DNA from: an uncultured bacterium
Lineage (GTDB): Bacteria > Cyanobacteriota > Vampirovibrionia > Gastranaerophilales > Gastranaerophilaceae
Direction of reading: 5' to 3'
Assembly (NCBI GenBank): GCA_902788345.1
Contig: CADAJP010000010.1
Coordinates: 782 to 64,781, forward strand
DNA: 64,000 bases
The translations under genes and the position numbers were made by a program. Of this stretch, positions 45,493-52,425 are shown one piece after another (within the stretch, counting starts at the first letter, position 1; each line of letters opens with the position of its first letter). The notes beneath the pieces are model-generated. The model was not told the origin of the DNA. It saw only the letters and a list, made by a program, of their open reading frames with translations, and made no database searches.

Positions 45493-45678
45493 AATATTTC
45501 CTCTAAAACTCATAAACCTTCTATTATTAATAGCTATCGGCACAAATCTGAAAAACTTTAATGATTTTTTAAAATTCATACTAAAGTATGAGAAAACTTA
45601 ATATTTCTTAATATTTTTCGTTATATAAGCAATTATTTACTTCGTATATACTTTATATATATAAGAGAGGATTCTTAT

Positions 45679-46671
45679 ATGGAAATTTTTAGATCAAGCA
45701 GCAGATACATAGGCCCGCACCACAACATTTTAGGACCGGCAAGATTTCTACCATACGAAAGCAGAGGATGGAGAACACCGCTGTTTCATTTTGGTGGATT
45801 TCACAGACCGCACTTTGGCGGTTTTCGTGGCTTTGGCGGTTTTGGGATGAGCTCATACCAACAGAATGTCATTATTGATAATGGCAGACATGGTTTCTGG
45901 GGTGGCTTGGCTGACGGACTTGAAGGGTTTGTCAGAGGATTTATGAATGTATCATGGCTTATGGGAGGCATGCAGCAACAATACAACATGTATAATAACC
46001 CAATGATGATGCAGCAAATGCCTGTAGCAGATAATCAACAAGCTGCACAGCAAAATGATAATTCTAATCTTGAATTTAATAATCTTAAAAAGTTCGCTGA
46101 TAAAGCAGGCTATATGGTCGTAAAAGAACAAGACGGTACATACACCGCGTTTAACGATAAGACTAAAGACCATATTTCCGGCGACTATGTAACTGTAAGA
46201 GATGCTATCCTTGGTAAAGATGAACCAAAAGCAGATGAACCAGAAGAAGCTCAAGAAACACAAAAGAAAAAAGAAGATACTAAACCTCAGGGTGCTAACG
46301 ATGGCGACACAGTAAAAGCTGAAGAATTTAAAAAATATAACGGCAAGTCAGTGTTAGTAACTGATGAACTAAGAATAGCAAACGGCGAAGATCCTGACTT
46401 GGTAAATATTAAAGGCAAAACTACCTTTGGCGAAATGGATAAAAAGACCGGCTACCCTGCAACAATTAGCGTTGGGAATGTAAAATATACATTATCAGAA
46501 GATTTTAAAGATGATCCAAAATATAAAGACGCAACATTATACAAATCTGATAAAAAAGGTGAATATTACCGATTAGAATGGAAAGACGGTGAACCGATAT
46601 TAGTTCAGCATAAAGGCGATAAAGAACTTGGTGCAGGTGATGTTGACGTACACCAAACAAAAAGAAAATAA
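45679..46671 (+). CDS. Gly/Phe-rich protein with charged repeat-like C-terminus
   Basis: 330 residues, unknown. The N-terminal third is rich in Gly, Phe, His and Arg (HFGGFHRPHFGGFRGFGGFG), followed by a Met/Gln/Asn-rich stretch (GGMQQQYNMYNNPMMMQQM). After about residue 120 comes a soluble region with two possible small domains (AGYMVVKEQDGTYTAFND; TISVGNVKYTLSEDF) separated by a Lys/Glu-rich linker. No Sec signal. AGAGG precedes the ATG. Low-complexity composition suggests a surface, adhesive or phase-separating protein, but this is only compositional. Confidence 0.75.
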   Translation: MEIFRSSSRYIGPHHNILGPARFLPYESRGWRTPLFHFGGFHRPHFGGFRGFGGFGMSSYQQNVIIDNGRHGFWGGLADGLEGFVRGFMNVSWLMGGMQQQYNMYNNPMMMQQMPVADNQQAAQQNDNSNLEFNNLKKFADKAGYMVVKEQDGTYTAFNDKTKDHISGDYVTVRDAILGKDEPKADEPEEAQETQKKKEDTKPQGANDGDTVKAEEFKKYNGKSVLVTDELRIANGEDPDLVNIKGKTTFGEMDKKTGYPATISVGNVKYTLSEDFKDDPKYKDATLYKSDKKGEYYRLEWKDGEPILVQHKGDKELGAGDVDVHQTKRK

Positions 46672-46700
46672 TATTTTATTTTGATAATACTCCTTATCAG

Positions 46701-46733
46701 CACCCTTTGGCAGTTTGTCCATGTCAAAGGGTG
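46701..46733 (+). terminator. Stem-loop downstream of the Gly/Phe-rich gene
   Basis: CACCCTTTG (46701-46709) and CAAAGGGTG (46725-46733), loop of 15 nt, 30 nt after the stop. No clean T-run, so efficiency is uncertain. Confidence 0.45.
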
Positions 46734-46750
46734 TTATAATGTGCTTTTAT

Positions 46751-46792
46751 AAAACAACAACCGTAGAAATAGTATTCTTCGGTTGTTGTTTT
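46751..46792. terminator. Hairpin AAAACAACAACCG / CGGTTGTTGTTTT
   Basis: Perfect 13-bp arms (46751-46763 and 46780-46792) with inner AGAA/TTCT pairing. The right arm overlaps the first copy of the 54-bp repeat. It could terminate either the plus-strand gene or the minus-strand rplR transcript. Confidence 0.6.
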
Positions 46793-46827
46793 CGTCTTTC
46801 ACTTCGTTCATGGTTCTGCTCGGGTTC
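46774..46827 (+). repeat. 54-bp direct repeat, copy A
   Basis: Begins ATTCTTCGG, then three variable bases and a 42-nt core (TTGTTTTCGTCTTTCACTTC onward to GCTCGGGTTC). The core is identical to copy B 107 bp downstream. Confidence 0.9.
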
Positions 46828-46867
46828 TACTTCACCCTCGCATTAAACACCACCGCTCAAACAATAA

Positions 46868-46889
46868 CCGAAGAATATTCATTCTTCGG
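46868..46889. terminator. Hairpin CCGAAGAAT / ATTCTTCGG
   Basis: Perfect 9-bp stem with loop ATTC, followed on the plus strand by CTTTTGTTTT. Its right arm is the first part of repeat copy B. Read on the minus strand it lies 47 nt after the rplR stop. Confidence 0.6.
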
Positions 46890-46934
46890 CTTTTGTTTTC
46901 GTCTTTCACTTCGTTCATGGTTCTGCTCGGGTTC
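46881..46934 (+). repeat. 54-bp direct repeat, copy B
   Basis: Same as copy A except for the three bases after ATTCTTCGG (CTT instead of TTG). It ends one base before the rplR stop codon on the opposite strand. Confidence 0.9.
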
Positions 46935-46935
46935 G

Positions 46936-47304
46936 TTAGAACATCAAGCCTGCTTCTCTTGCAGCATCGGCTAATGCAGCAACTCTACCATGATACAAGA
47001 AACCGCCTCTGTCAAATACAACACATTCAACTCCGGCTTTTTTAGCTTTCTTTGCGATTGCTTCACCAACAGCTTTTGCAGCTTCAATATTTCCGCCATT
47101 TTTTAGACTTTCTTTTAAGTCTTTATCATTCGATGAAGCTGAAGCCAATGTTACATGGTTTTCATCATCAATTAATTGTGCGTAAATATGTTTTGTGCTT
47201 CTGTAAACAGCTAATCTTGGGAATTCTGCTGTTCCTGAAACTTTCAATCTGATTGATCTGTGTCTTTTTTGTACAATTGGTTTTCTTTCTTTTTGTTTAA
47301 TCAT
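46936..47304 (-). CDS. rplR: 50S ribosomal protein L18
   Basis: 122 residues; 5S rRNA-binding protein of the central protuberance. RPRLAVYRS-type block ([19 protein letters not shown]), [10 protein letters not shown] and the C-terminal [26 protein letters not shown] are diagnostic. AAAGGAAA lies before the ATG. It is normally followed by rpsE; here the transcript ends with repeats and a convergent gene. Confidence 0.97.
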   Translation of the reverse strand: MIKQKERKPIVQKRHRSIRLKVSGTAEFPRLAVYRSTKHIYAQLIDDENHVTLASASSNDKDLKESLKNGGNIEAAKAVGEAIAKKAKKAGVECVVFDRGGFLYHGRVAALADAAREAGLMF

Positions 47305-47370
47305 TTTCTTTTTCCTTTCATTTTGCCCAAACCTGCTTGAAAAACCACTTCAAGAGTTTATACGGGCTTG

Positions 47371-47673
47371 TTACACTTGTATATTTAGACGATACTCTTG
47401 CCTGTTTTTAGCCATATATTGCCTTGCCAAATCTTCACCTCCAATAGCTTCAAATAAATTCATAATAACATTTGGATTGTCAATCGTACTTACTATTCTT
47501 ATCCTGTCATTAAAAGGAACAATATTATATAATTGGTTCCCTATAGGAATGTTATCATTTATTATTTTTCTGGCTTGGTTAGCTTTAGCTTCAATTTTAT
47601 CCTTTGAAGTCCCCTGCGGAACAATCAAATCATAAATACCGTTAAAAGCAATTTGACTAACAGGGCTAAGCAT
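47371..47673 (-). CDS. Tagged hypothetical protein inserted between rplF and rplR
   Basis: 100 residues, unknown. It opens MLSPVSQIAFNGIYD, with IAFNG at 8-12, the same kind of tag seen elsewhere in the window. The rest is a small alpha/beta domain (DKIEAKANQARKIINDNIP, VPFNDRIRIVSTIDNPNVIM). The ATG overlaps the rplF stop (TAATG), so it is translated with rplF. The standard order rplF-rplR-rpsE has no gene at this place. Confidence 0.8.
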   Translation of the reverse strand: MLSPVSQIAFNGIYDLIVPQGTSKDKIEAKANQARKIINDNIPIGNQLYNIVPFNDRIRIVSTIDNPNVIMNLFEAIGGEDLARQYMAKNRQEYRLNIQV

Positions 47674-48212
47674 TATTTCTTACCGGCTTTACCAACTTTA
47701 CGTCTGATGTATTCGCCTTCATATTTAATACCTTTTCCTTTATATACTTCAGGCGGACGTTTAGATCTGATTAAAGCGGCAATATCGCCAACTAACTGTT
47801 TGTTTGAACCTTTTACAGTGATATTTGTGTTATTTTCAACACTGATTGTAATTCCCTGAGGAGGAACTATATCAACAGGGTGAGAATAACCAAGAGCCAT
47901 ATTCAGAGTTGTTCCCTGCATTTGTGCTCTGTAACCTACACCATTGATTTCAAGTTTTTTAATGAAACCGTCTTTAACACCAGTAACTGCATTTGCAACC
48001 AAAGTTCTTGATAAGCCGTAAAATGCATCTGTTTGACGGGAATCAGAAACTTTTGATAATGTAATTACATTGTTTTCTAATTTTACTGAAATTTCAGGAC
48101 GAATTTCTACAACCTCTGTTCCTAAAGGTCCTTTTGCAGTAACTGTTTGTCCTTCAACTTTTACCTCAACGCCTTGAGGTACTTCGATAGGTTTTTTACC
48201 AATTCTTGACAT
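47673..48212 (-). CDS. rplF: 50S ribosomal protein L6
   Basis: 179 residues from MSRIGKKPIEVP (AAAGGAG upstream). Two L6 repeats: QTVTAKGPLGTEVVEI and TNITVKGSNKQLVGDIAALIRSKRPPEVYKGKGIKYEGE, with the C-terminal RRKVGKAGKK. It binds 23S rRNA near the factor site. rpsH does not precede it; upstream is a leader of about 230 bases and then a divergent gene. Confidence 0.97.
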   Translation of the reverse strand: MSRIGKKPIEVPQGVEVKVEGQTVTAKGPLGTEVVEIRPEISVKLENNVITLSKVSDSRQTDAFYGLSRTLVANAVTGVKDGFIKKLEINGVGYRAQMQGTTLNMALGYSHPVDIVPPQGITISVENNTNITVKGSNKQLVGDIAALIRSKRPPEVYKGKGIKYEGEYIRRKVGKAGKK

Positions 48213-48305
48213 TTTTGTTTTCTCCTTTGGTATATTAACTACACAGTGCAAACTCACTTAATTATTGCTATTCATAAAACTTATAGAAATTTCGGCTTGT
48301 TTGCG

Positions 48306-48334
48306 GTCAGGTCTTTCTACCAATTACACCTGAC
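48306..48334 (-). promoter_or_regulatory. Inverted repeat in the rplF leader
   Basis: GTCAGGT (48306-48312) and ACCTGAC (48328-48334), with another ACCTGA at 48354-48359. It sits about 95-130 nt upstream of rplF in a region without genes. It may be an operator or an RNA element for autoregulation; no known ribosomal-protein leader is recognised. Confidence 0.3.
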
Positions 48335-48444
48335 AAGAGTTAAAATATCACAGACCTGATTGTTTGTAAAGCAATTTGTTAATATTACTTAAAATATTTC
48401 ATAAGCAATAGCAAAAAAATTTTTATTCTTTTTTTGATACCGGT

Positions 48445-48867
48445 ATGAAAACAGATAAAATATCATTTGGACAAACCTATTTAAAACCATCAATTTTCAA
48501 GAATTTAGCTCCTCACAATTTCCAAAAAGTTGAATCTATAATACCGTTTGGGGAAATTTATCCTGCCGATATTTATATCGGAGCAGATAAAAGCGGAGAT
48601 ATAGTTCTTGATATTTTACATTCAACTATGGGCAAATTTTTATACTTTAGCGGAGAAGTTCCAAAAACAGCGCTTAATGCCGGCATCTTACAAATTATGG
48701 ACTCTGCTGAAAGAATCAACCGTAAAATGTCAGGATACAAGCTTCCTGTCTATAGCATTAAAATTAAAGACCTTGACCATTTCAGTATTCCGAAGCTGCA
48801 ATACACAATAAACGAAAAACTTGTATATTATTACGATAAAATGATAGACAGAAGATTTTTTCACTAA
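48445..48867 (+). CDS. Hypothetical protein with ISFGQT opening, 140 residues
   Basis: Unknown. MKTDKISFGQTYLKPSIFKN carries a tag-like ISFG at 6-9. The rest is a soluble mixed domain (YPADIYIGADKSGDIVLDIL; AERINRKMSGYKLPVYSIKI). No SD precedes the ATG, so the message may be leaderless. The 6S RNA promoter begins directly after its stop. Confidence 0.7.
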   Translation: MKTDKISFGQTYLKPSIFKNLAPHNFQKVESIIPFGEIYPADIYIGADKSGDIVLDILHSTMGKFLYFSGEVPKTALNAGILQIMDSAERINRKMSGYKLPVYSIKIKDLDHFSIPKLQYTINEKLVYYYDKMIDRRFFH

Positions 48868-48868
48868 T

Positions 48869-48897
48869 TTGCAAACATATAACTAATATGCTATATT
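48869..48897 (+). promoter_or_regulatory. Promoter of the 6S-like RNA
   Basis: TTGCAA (48869-48874), 17 nt, TATATT (48892-48897) with an extended -10 TGC. The start point would be near 48904. Confidence 0.65.
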
Positions 48898-48903
48898 GTA
48901 AGA

Positions 48904-49082
48904 AGTTTCGTACAGGTGTTAATTTTGTTCCTACATTTTTATAAATAGGGAGAGTTAACTCTTATTAGGGATTGAAGTATACCCGTATATCATTTGATAT
49001 CAGCGGGAAACGGATTACCCGAGGTTCTCACCCACCTGCGAGCCTAGCAGGTAACAAAATCCGCCTGTGCGGGACTTTTTAT
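48904..49082 (+). ncRNA. ssrS: Probable 6S RNA
   Basis: About 180 nt, no ORF, with its own promoter and a terminal stem TCCGC/GCGGG plus T-run (49060-49081). The ends pair: ACAGG with CCTGT and ATTTTGTT with AACAAAAT. Inside are a palindromic AGAGTTAACTCT, a hairpin CCCGTATATCA/TGATATCAGCGGG and a 3' hairpin ACCTGC/GCAGGT within a CACCCACCT...AGGTAAC context that resembles the 3' arm of E. coli 6S (CACCTTGAACC...AAGGGTTAC). Length, closing stem and isolated gene fit 6S RNA, which binds the housekeeping RNA polymerase. The call rests on structure by eye. Confidence 0.68.
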
Positions 49083-49138
49083 TTTAAATACACTCTTTTT
49101 ATGATTGATTTTTATGAAATAAATATTAAAATTAGAAT

Positions 49139-49885
49139 ATGAAAAGAATTGCGTGGAAAAAATTTATTGTTATATGTGCAATTGTGACTTTTATATTGAA
49201 TGTTTCTGCACCGGAGTCATACAGTGCTTTTTGGGACAGAAATAAAAACCAAAATAATCAGCAGCAAACACAAACGCAAAACCAACAGACACAAGGACAA
49301 AATCAACAAGCAGAATCACAAGAAACGACATACCCTAATGATGTGGATTCTCAACCGATTGCAGAAGGTGAATATGTTGATGATATTGATGTTGAAGAAC
49401 AATACCGCAAAATGCCGGTTGCAGATTTTAGCTATATTCACGATATTGATCCGGGAGAATACCAAGATACAATGTATACAACATGGTCACCCTATCCGCT
49501 GTTCAGACTGACGGCACCTTTATATTTTAAAACTACGGCAATTCAACCGGGGTATTATCTTCTCACCCCAAGAGAACACAAAGGGAAATGGTATATTCTG
49601 TTCAAAGAAGCAGGAAAAGTAAAATATATCGTACCTTGTTACAAGCGTGAAATGGTTCCGCTGAATTTTTACAAAAATCATCTCCCAAAAATTAAACTTA
49701 CAAAAGCACAACTTATAAGAGAAAAAACACTCAAATTTGTCGGAAAACATTTTAATTCTTCAAAACGAAAACCGATTCCTGACACTTATCTTGAAGCAAA
49801 TGATATGGATAACAGTTTTCTTTCTATTATAGTTTACTGGGGAAATTACAGATATTATTTTGTAGTTCGTTCGGTTCAGCTGTAG
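49139..49885 (+). CDS. Exported Gln-rich protein, 248 residues
   Basis: Unknown. Signal peptide or anchor at about 8-28 (FIVICAIVTFILNVSAP, then SYSA). A low-complexity Gln/Asn/Thr linker follows (NQNNQQQTQTQNQQTQGQNQ). The C-terminal domain (about 90-248) is Tyr-rich and beta-like (YYLLTPREHKGKWYILFKEAG; SIIVYWGNYRYYFVVRSVQL). Probably periplasmic. It lies just upstream of an exported parvulin and may be cotranscribed with it. Confidence 0.78.
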   Translation: MKRIAWKKFIVICAIVTFILNVSAPESYSAFWDRNKNQNNQQQTQTQNQQTQGQNQQAESQETTYPNDVDSQPIAEGEYVDDIDVEEQYRKMPVADFSYIHDIDPGEYQDTMYTTWSPYPLFRLTAPLYFKTTAIQPGYYLLTPREHKGKWYILFKEAGKVKYIVPCYKREMVPLNFYKNHLPKIKLTKAQLIREKTLKFVGKHFNSSKRKPIPDTYLEANDMDNSFLSIIVYWGNYRYYFVVRSVQL

Positions 49886-49936
49886 AAATTATTTTTGTTT
49901 AGGGGTATAATAGTTTGGGGAAACAGGAGGGAAATG

Positions 49937-50656
49937 ATGAAAAAATTTATTATAAGCCTTTTAATAATATGTACAGTAGTTTTAACCGCACCGGTCAGCA
50001 GTGCAAAAAGAGCTCCAAAAGTAAAAAAACAGGAAGTTGAAACTACAACAACAGAAGTTTTAACGCAAGAAGCACCAATGCCCGAGCTTGATACACCACA
50101 ACCTGTTTCAAATGATGTTGTAACAAATACTGCTCCGACTCCTGAAATATCCGAGCAAGAGCCGATGGCAGTAAAGACAAAAAAAGAAAAGAAACAAAAA
50201 AATAAAAAGCAAAAAGTTAAAAAACCAAAGCAAAAAAAAGTTTTAAAAGATGACAAAACTGATAATTCAGGTTCTAAAGAATCAAAAACCAAAACCCCAA
50301 AAGCACAATACCCAACAGTTCAGCCTCCTAAAAAAAGAAGTAAACTTGCTTTGTATTTAAATCCAAATATTGATATTCATGAAGTTCGGGCAAGTCACAT
50401 TTTGGTAAAAAAACGCAAAGATGCAGTGAGAATAAGAAAAGATATTATAAATGGCACCATATCATTTGAAGATGCGGCAAGAGAATATTCATTATGCCCA
50501 ACAGGAATGAGAGGGGGCGATTTGGGATATTTCAACCGCAGAAAGATGGAACAATTATTCGCCGATGTAGCATTTGATTTGAAAGTCGGACAAATTTCAG
50601 ATCCTGTCGGAACAAAATTCGGCTGGCATATAATTAAAGTTACAGATAAAAGGTAA
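49937..50656 (+). CDS. Exported parvulin-type peptidyl-prolyl isomerase
   Basis: 239 residues from the second of two adjacent ATGs (GGAGG upstream). Signal peptide at 1-23 (FIISLLIICTVVLTAPVSSA). A long linker first acidic/Thr-rich, then Lys-rich (KTKKEKKQKNKKQKVKKPKQ), precedes a C-terminal PpiC domain (about 150-239): VRASHILVKKRKDA, FEDAAREYSLCPTGMRGGDLGYF, GTKFGWHIIKV. It would catalyse prolyl isomerisation on envelope proteins. Only one rotamase domain and no SurA chaperone domain. The linker may bind peptidoglycan or RNA by charge. Confidence 0.9.
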   Translation: MKKFIISLLIICTVVLTAPVSSAKRAPKVKKQEVETTTTEVLTQEAPMPELDTPQPVSNDVVTNTAPTPEISEQEPMAVKTKKEKKQKNKKQKVKKPKQKKVLKDDKTDNSGSKESKTKTPKAQYPTVQPPKKRSKLALYLNPNIDIHEVRASHILVKKRKDAVRIRKDIINGTISFEDAAREYSLCPTGMRGGDLGYFNRRKMEQLFADVAFDLKVGQISDPVGTKFGWHIIKVTDKR

Positions 50657-50721
50657 AAAACAAGTTTGCAATGACACCAATTTTTTGTGGCAATTTATAT
50701 ACAGGCAACCTTGACTTTTAA

Positions 50722-52296
50722 TTATTTATCAACTTTTTGAATTCTGCCGTCTGATTTGATTTCAATCGGTTTGTTTAAGTGTCTGATATAATCCCCAACG
50801 ACAATATCTTTGTCATAATCAAATATTTTTTCAGCTTCCTTTAACCTGTGAGGAAGCCCTAAACCCATATCAACACTGCCCAAGCAGTAATCATCCGATG
50901 CAACTTTATACATCTTGTCTTTGCGTGGATTATTTATATCTATAGGGGTTTGATTGCCCTGTTTATCAACAAAAGACATTGAAAGAAGTTCGCCGTCCTT
51001 ATTAAATTTATATCGTAACCCTGAAACCTGTACTATTCCGGGTCTGTGAGATTTAGATTTCATTGATGCCTTAATTCTGCCCTTTATTGCCGTTACAATT
51101 TCATCTTCCGAAGCCTGTGCAACAACAACCTTATTTGCAAAAGGTGAAATTATTGATAAATCTCTTGTATCAATTTTTCCGGGTTCGAATTTGCCCCTTA
51201 TATTTGCAGAATTCATAAAAGCAACATCCGTGTCAAGCTCGCTGCGTAATGCATCCACAATAAAATCGCAATGCGGGTTTTCACTGCCTAAAAAGTCGCT
51301 CGGATACGGTTCTGCAGATTTTATAACTCCGACTTTTTCAGGTTTACCCAAAATGCTTTCAAATGTATTACGAGCTACAAGGTTTCTGCTGTATTTATCC
51401 GTATCGCCTATATTATTCTGAACTTTTGTGATTACACCATCTTTATTAAATTCTACATTTAAAATGCCAAAATGTTCTCCATCTCTGCCTGCCTGAGTAA
51501 TAACTATCGGTTCTCCTGTTTTTGAATAAAACAGATTTTCATCCGGTTTTACATCTTCTAACAAGGTATGAGTGTGAGCACCCAAAATTATATCAATTCC
51601 GTTTACTTCTTTTGCAAGTTTTAAATCCTGTCTGTATCCGGCATGAGAAAGAACGATAATTTTATTTATACCCTGATTTCTTAGTTTATCAACTTCTTTT
51701 TGAACTTCGGGTATAGTTTTATCAAATTCTTTCTCAATATTCAAATCAGGCAAATGTTCCTGCAGTTTTACATGCACATGTAAATCCGGAGGAACAAGAC
51801 CGATTACACCATACTTATGTCCATTTATTTCCTGAACATAAGACTGCTCAATATACTTCTTTAACGGATTATTTTCAGAAGGTTGTAAATTTATACCAAG
51901 TAGTTTGTAATTTTTGTCCTTTATTATATCAACAAATTTGTCCGTAGGAAGATCGCACTCATGGTTGCCTAAAGCACTTGCCATAAAACCTGCAATATTT
52001 AAAAACTTGTTATCAACTTTTACGTGATTTATATCCTCACCAAGCATAATATCACCGGATGCAAACTTCATCTTGTCGCTTCCTGAAGGTGTAAAGCTGT
52101 CAAACTGATTAACCGCATTTACAAGTCGTTCCATACGAATATTTTGACCATGCAAATCATTTACATAAAAGATACTTGCTTTTATATTTTCGTCATTCTG
52201 TTTAGCACCGGACAAGGCCTTGCCCTGAGCATTATTCTGATAATAAGACCTTAGGAGATTTGTATTTCTGTATGAATTGTAAATATTACTTATCAT
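50722..52296 (-). CDS. 5'-nucleotidase/UshA-like metallophosphoesterase without Sec signal
   Basis: 524 residues. The metallophosphatase domain has NDLHGQN (46-52), SGDIMLG, ALGNHECD, LSHAGY and GAHTHT. The nucleotide-specificity C-domain has MNSANIRGKF and SPFANKVVV. UshA relatives are normally exported; this one opens with a Tyr/Asn/Ser-rich leader (MISNIYNSYRNTNLLRSYYQ) and KALSGA at 26-31, similar to the F-x-G tag. Likely hydrolyses nucleotides or sugar nucleotides; its compartment is unclear. Monocistronic. Confidence 0.88.
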   Translation of the reverse strand: MISNIYNSYRNTNLLRSYYQNNAQGKALSGAKQNDENIKASIFYVNDLHGQNIRMERLVNAVNQFDSFTPSGSDKMKFASGDIMLGEDINHVKVDNKFLNIAGFMASALGNHECDLPTDKFVDIIKDKNYKLLGINLQPSENNPLKKYIEQSYVQEINGHKYGVIGLVPPDLHVHVKLQEHLPDLNIEKEFDKTIPEVQKEVDKLRNQGINKIIVLSHAGYRQDLKLAKEVNGIDIILGAHTHTLLEDVKPDENLFYSKTGEPIVITQAGRDGEHFGILNVEFNKDGVITKVQNNIGDTDKYSRNLVARNTFESILGKPEKVGVIKSAEPYPSDFLGSENPHCDFIVDALRSELDTDVAFMNSANIRGKFEPGKIDTRDLSIISPFANKVVVAQASEDEIVTAIKGRIKASMKSKSHRPGIVQVSGLRYKFNKDGELLSMSFVDKQGNQTPIDINNPRKDKMYKVASDDYCLGSVDMGLGLPHRLKEAEKIFDYDKDIVVGDYIRHLNKPIEIKSDGRIQKVDK

Positions 52297-52389
52297 ATTT
52301 TGAACCTTCTCACTGTCTATAAGTTACGTAAAAATAAAAATTGCGGTATTTATGAAAAAATTGTTACAAAAGTTATTCTCAGAATTTAA

Positions 52390-52415
52390 AAGACCGCCTG
52401 CGTGCAAGCGGTCCT
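52390..52415 (-). terminator. Terminator of the phosphohexomutase gene
   Basis: GACCGC / GCGGTC with inner TG/CA pairs; on the minus strand it is followed by TCTTTT. It lies just beyond the stop codon. Confidence 0.75.
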
Positions 52416-52425
52416 TATTTGTATT

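Noticed and set aside
46783-46974. 63-residue plus-strand frame across the 54-bp repeats
   Set aside because: It is made of the repeat units and runs into antisense rplR; no SD is present.
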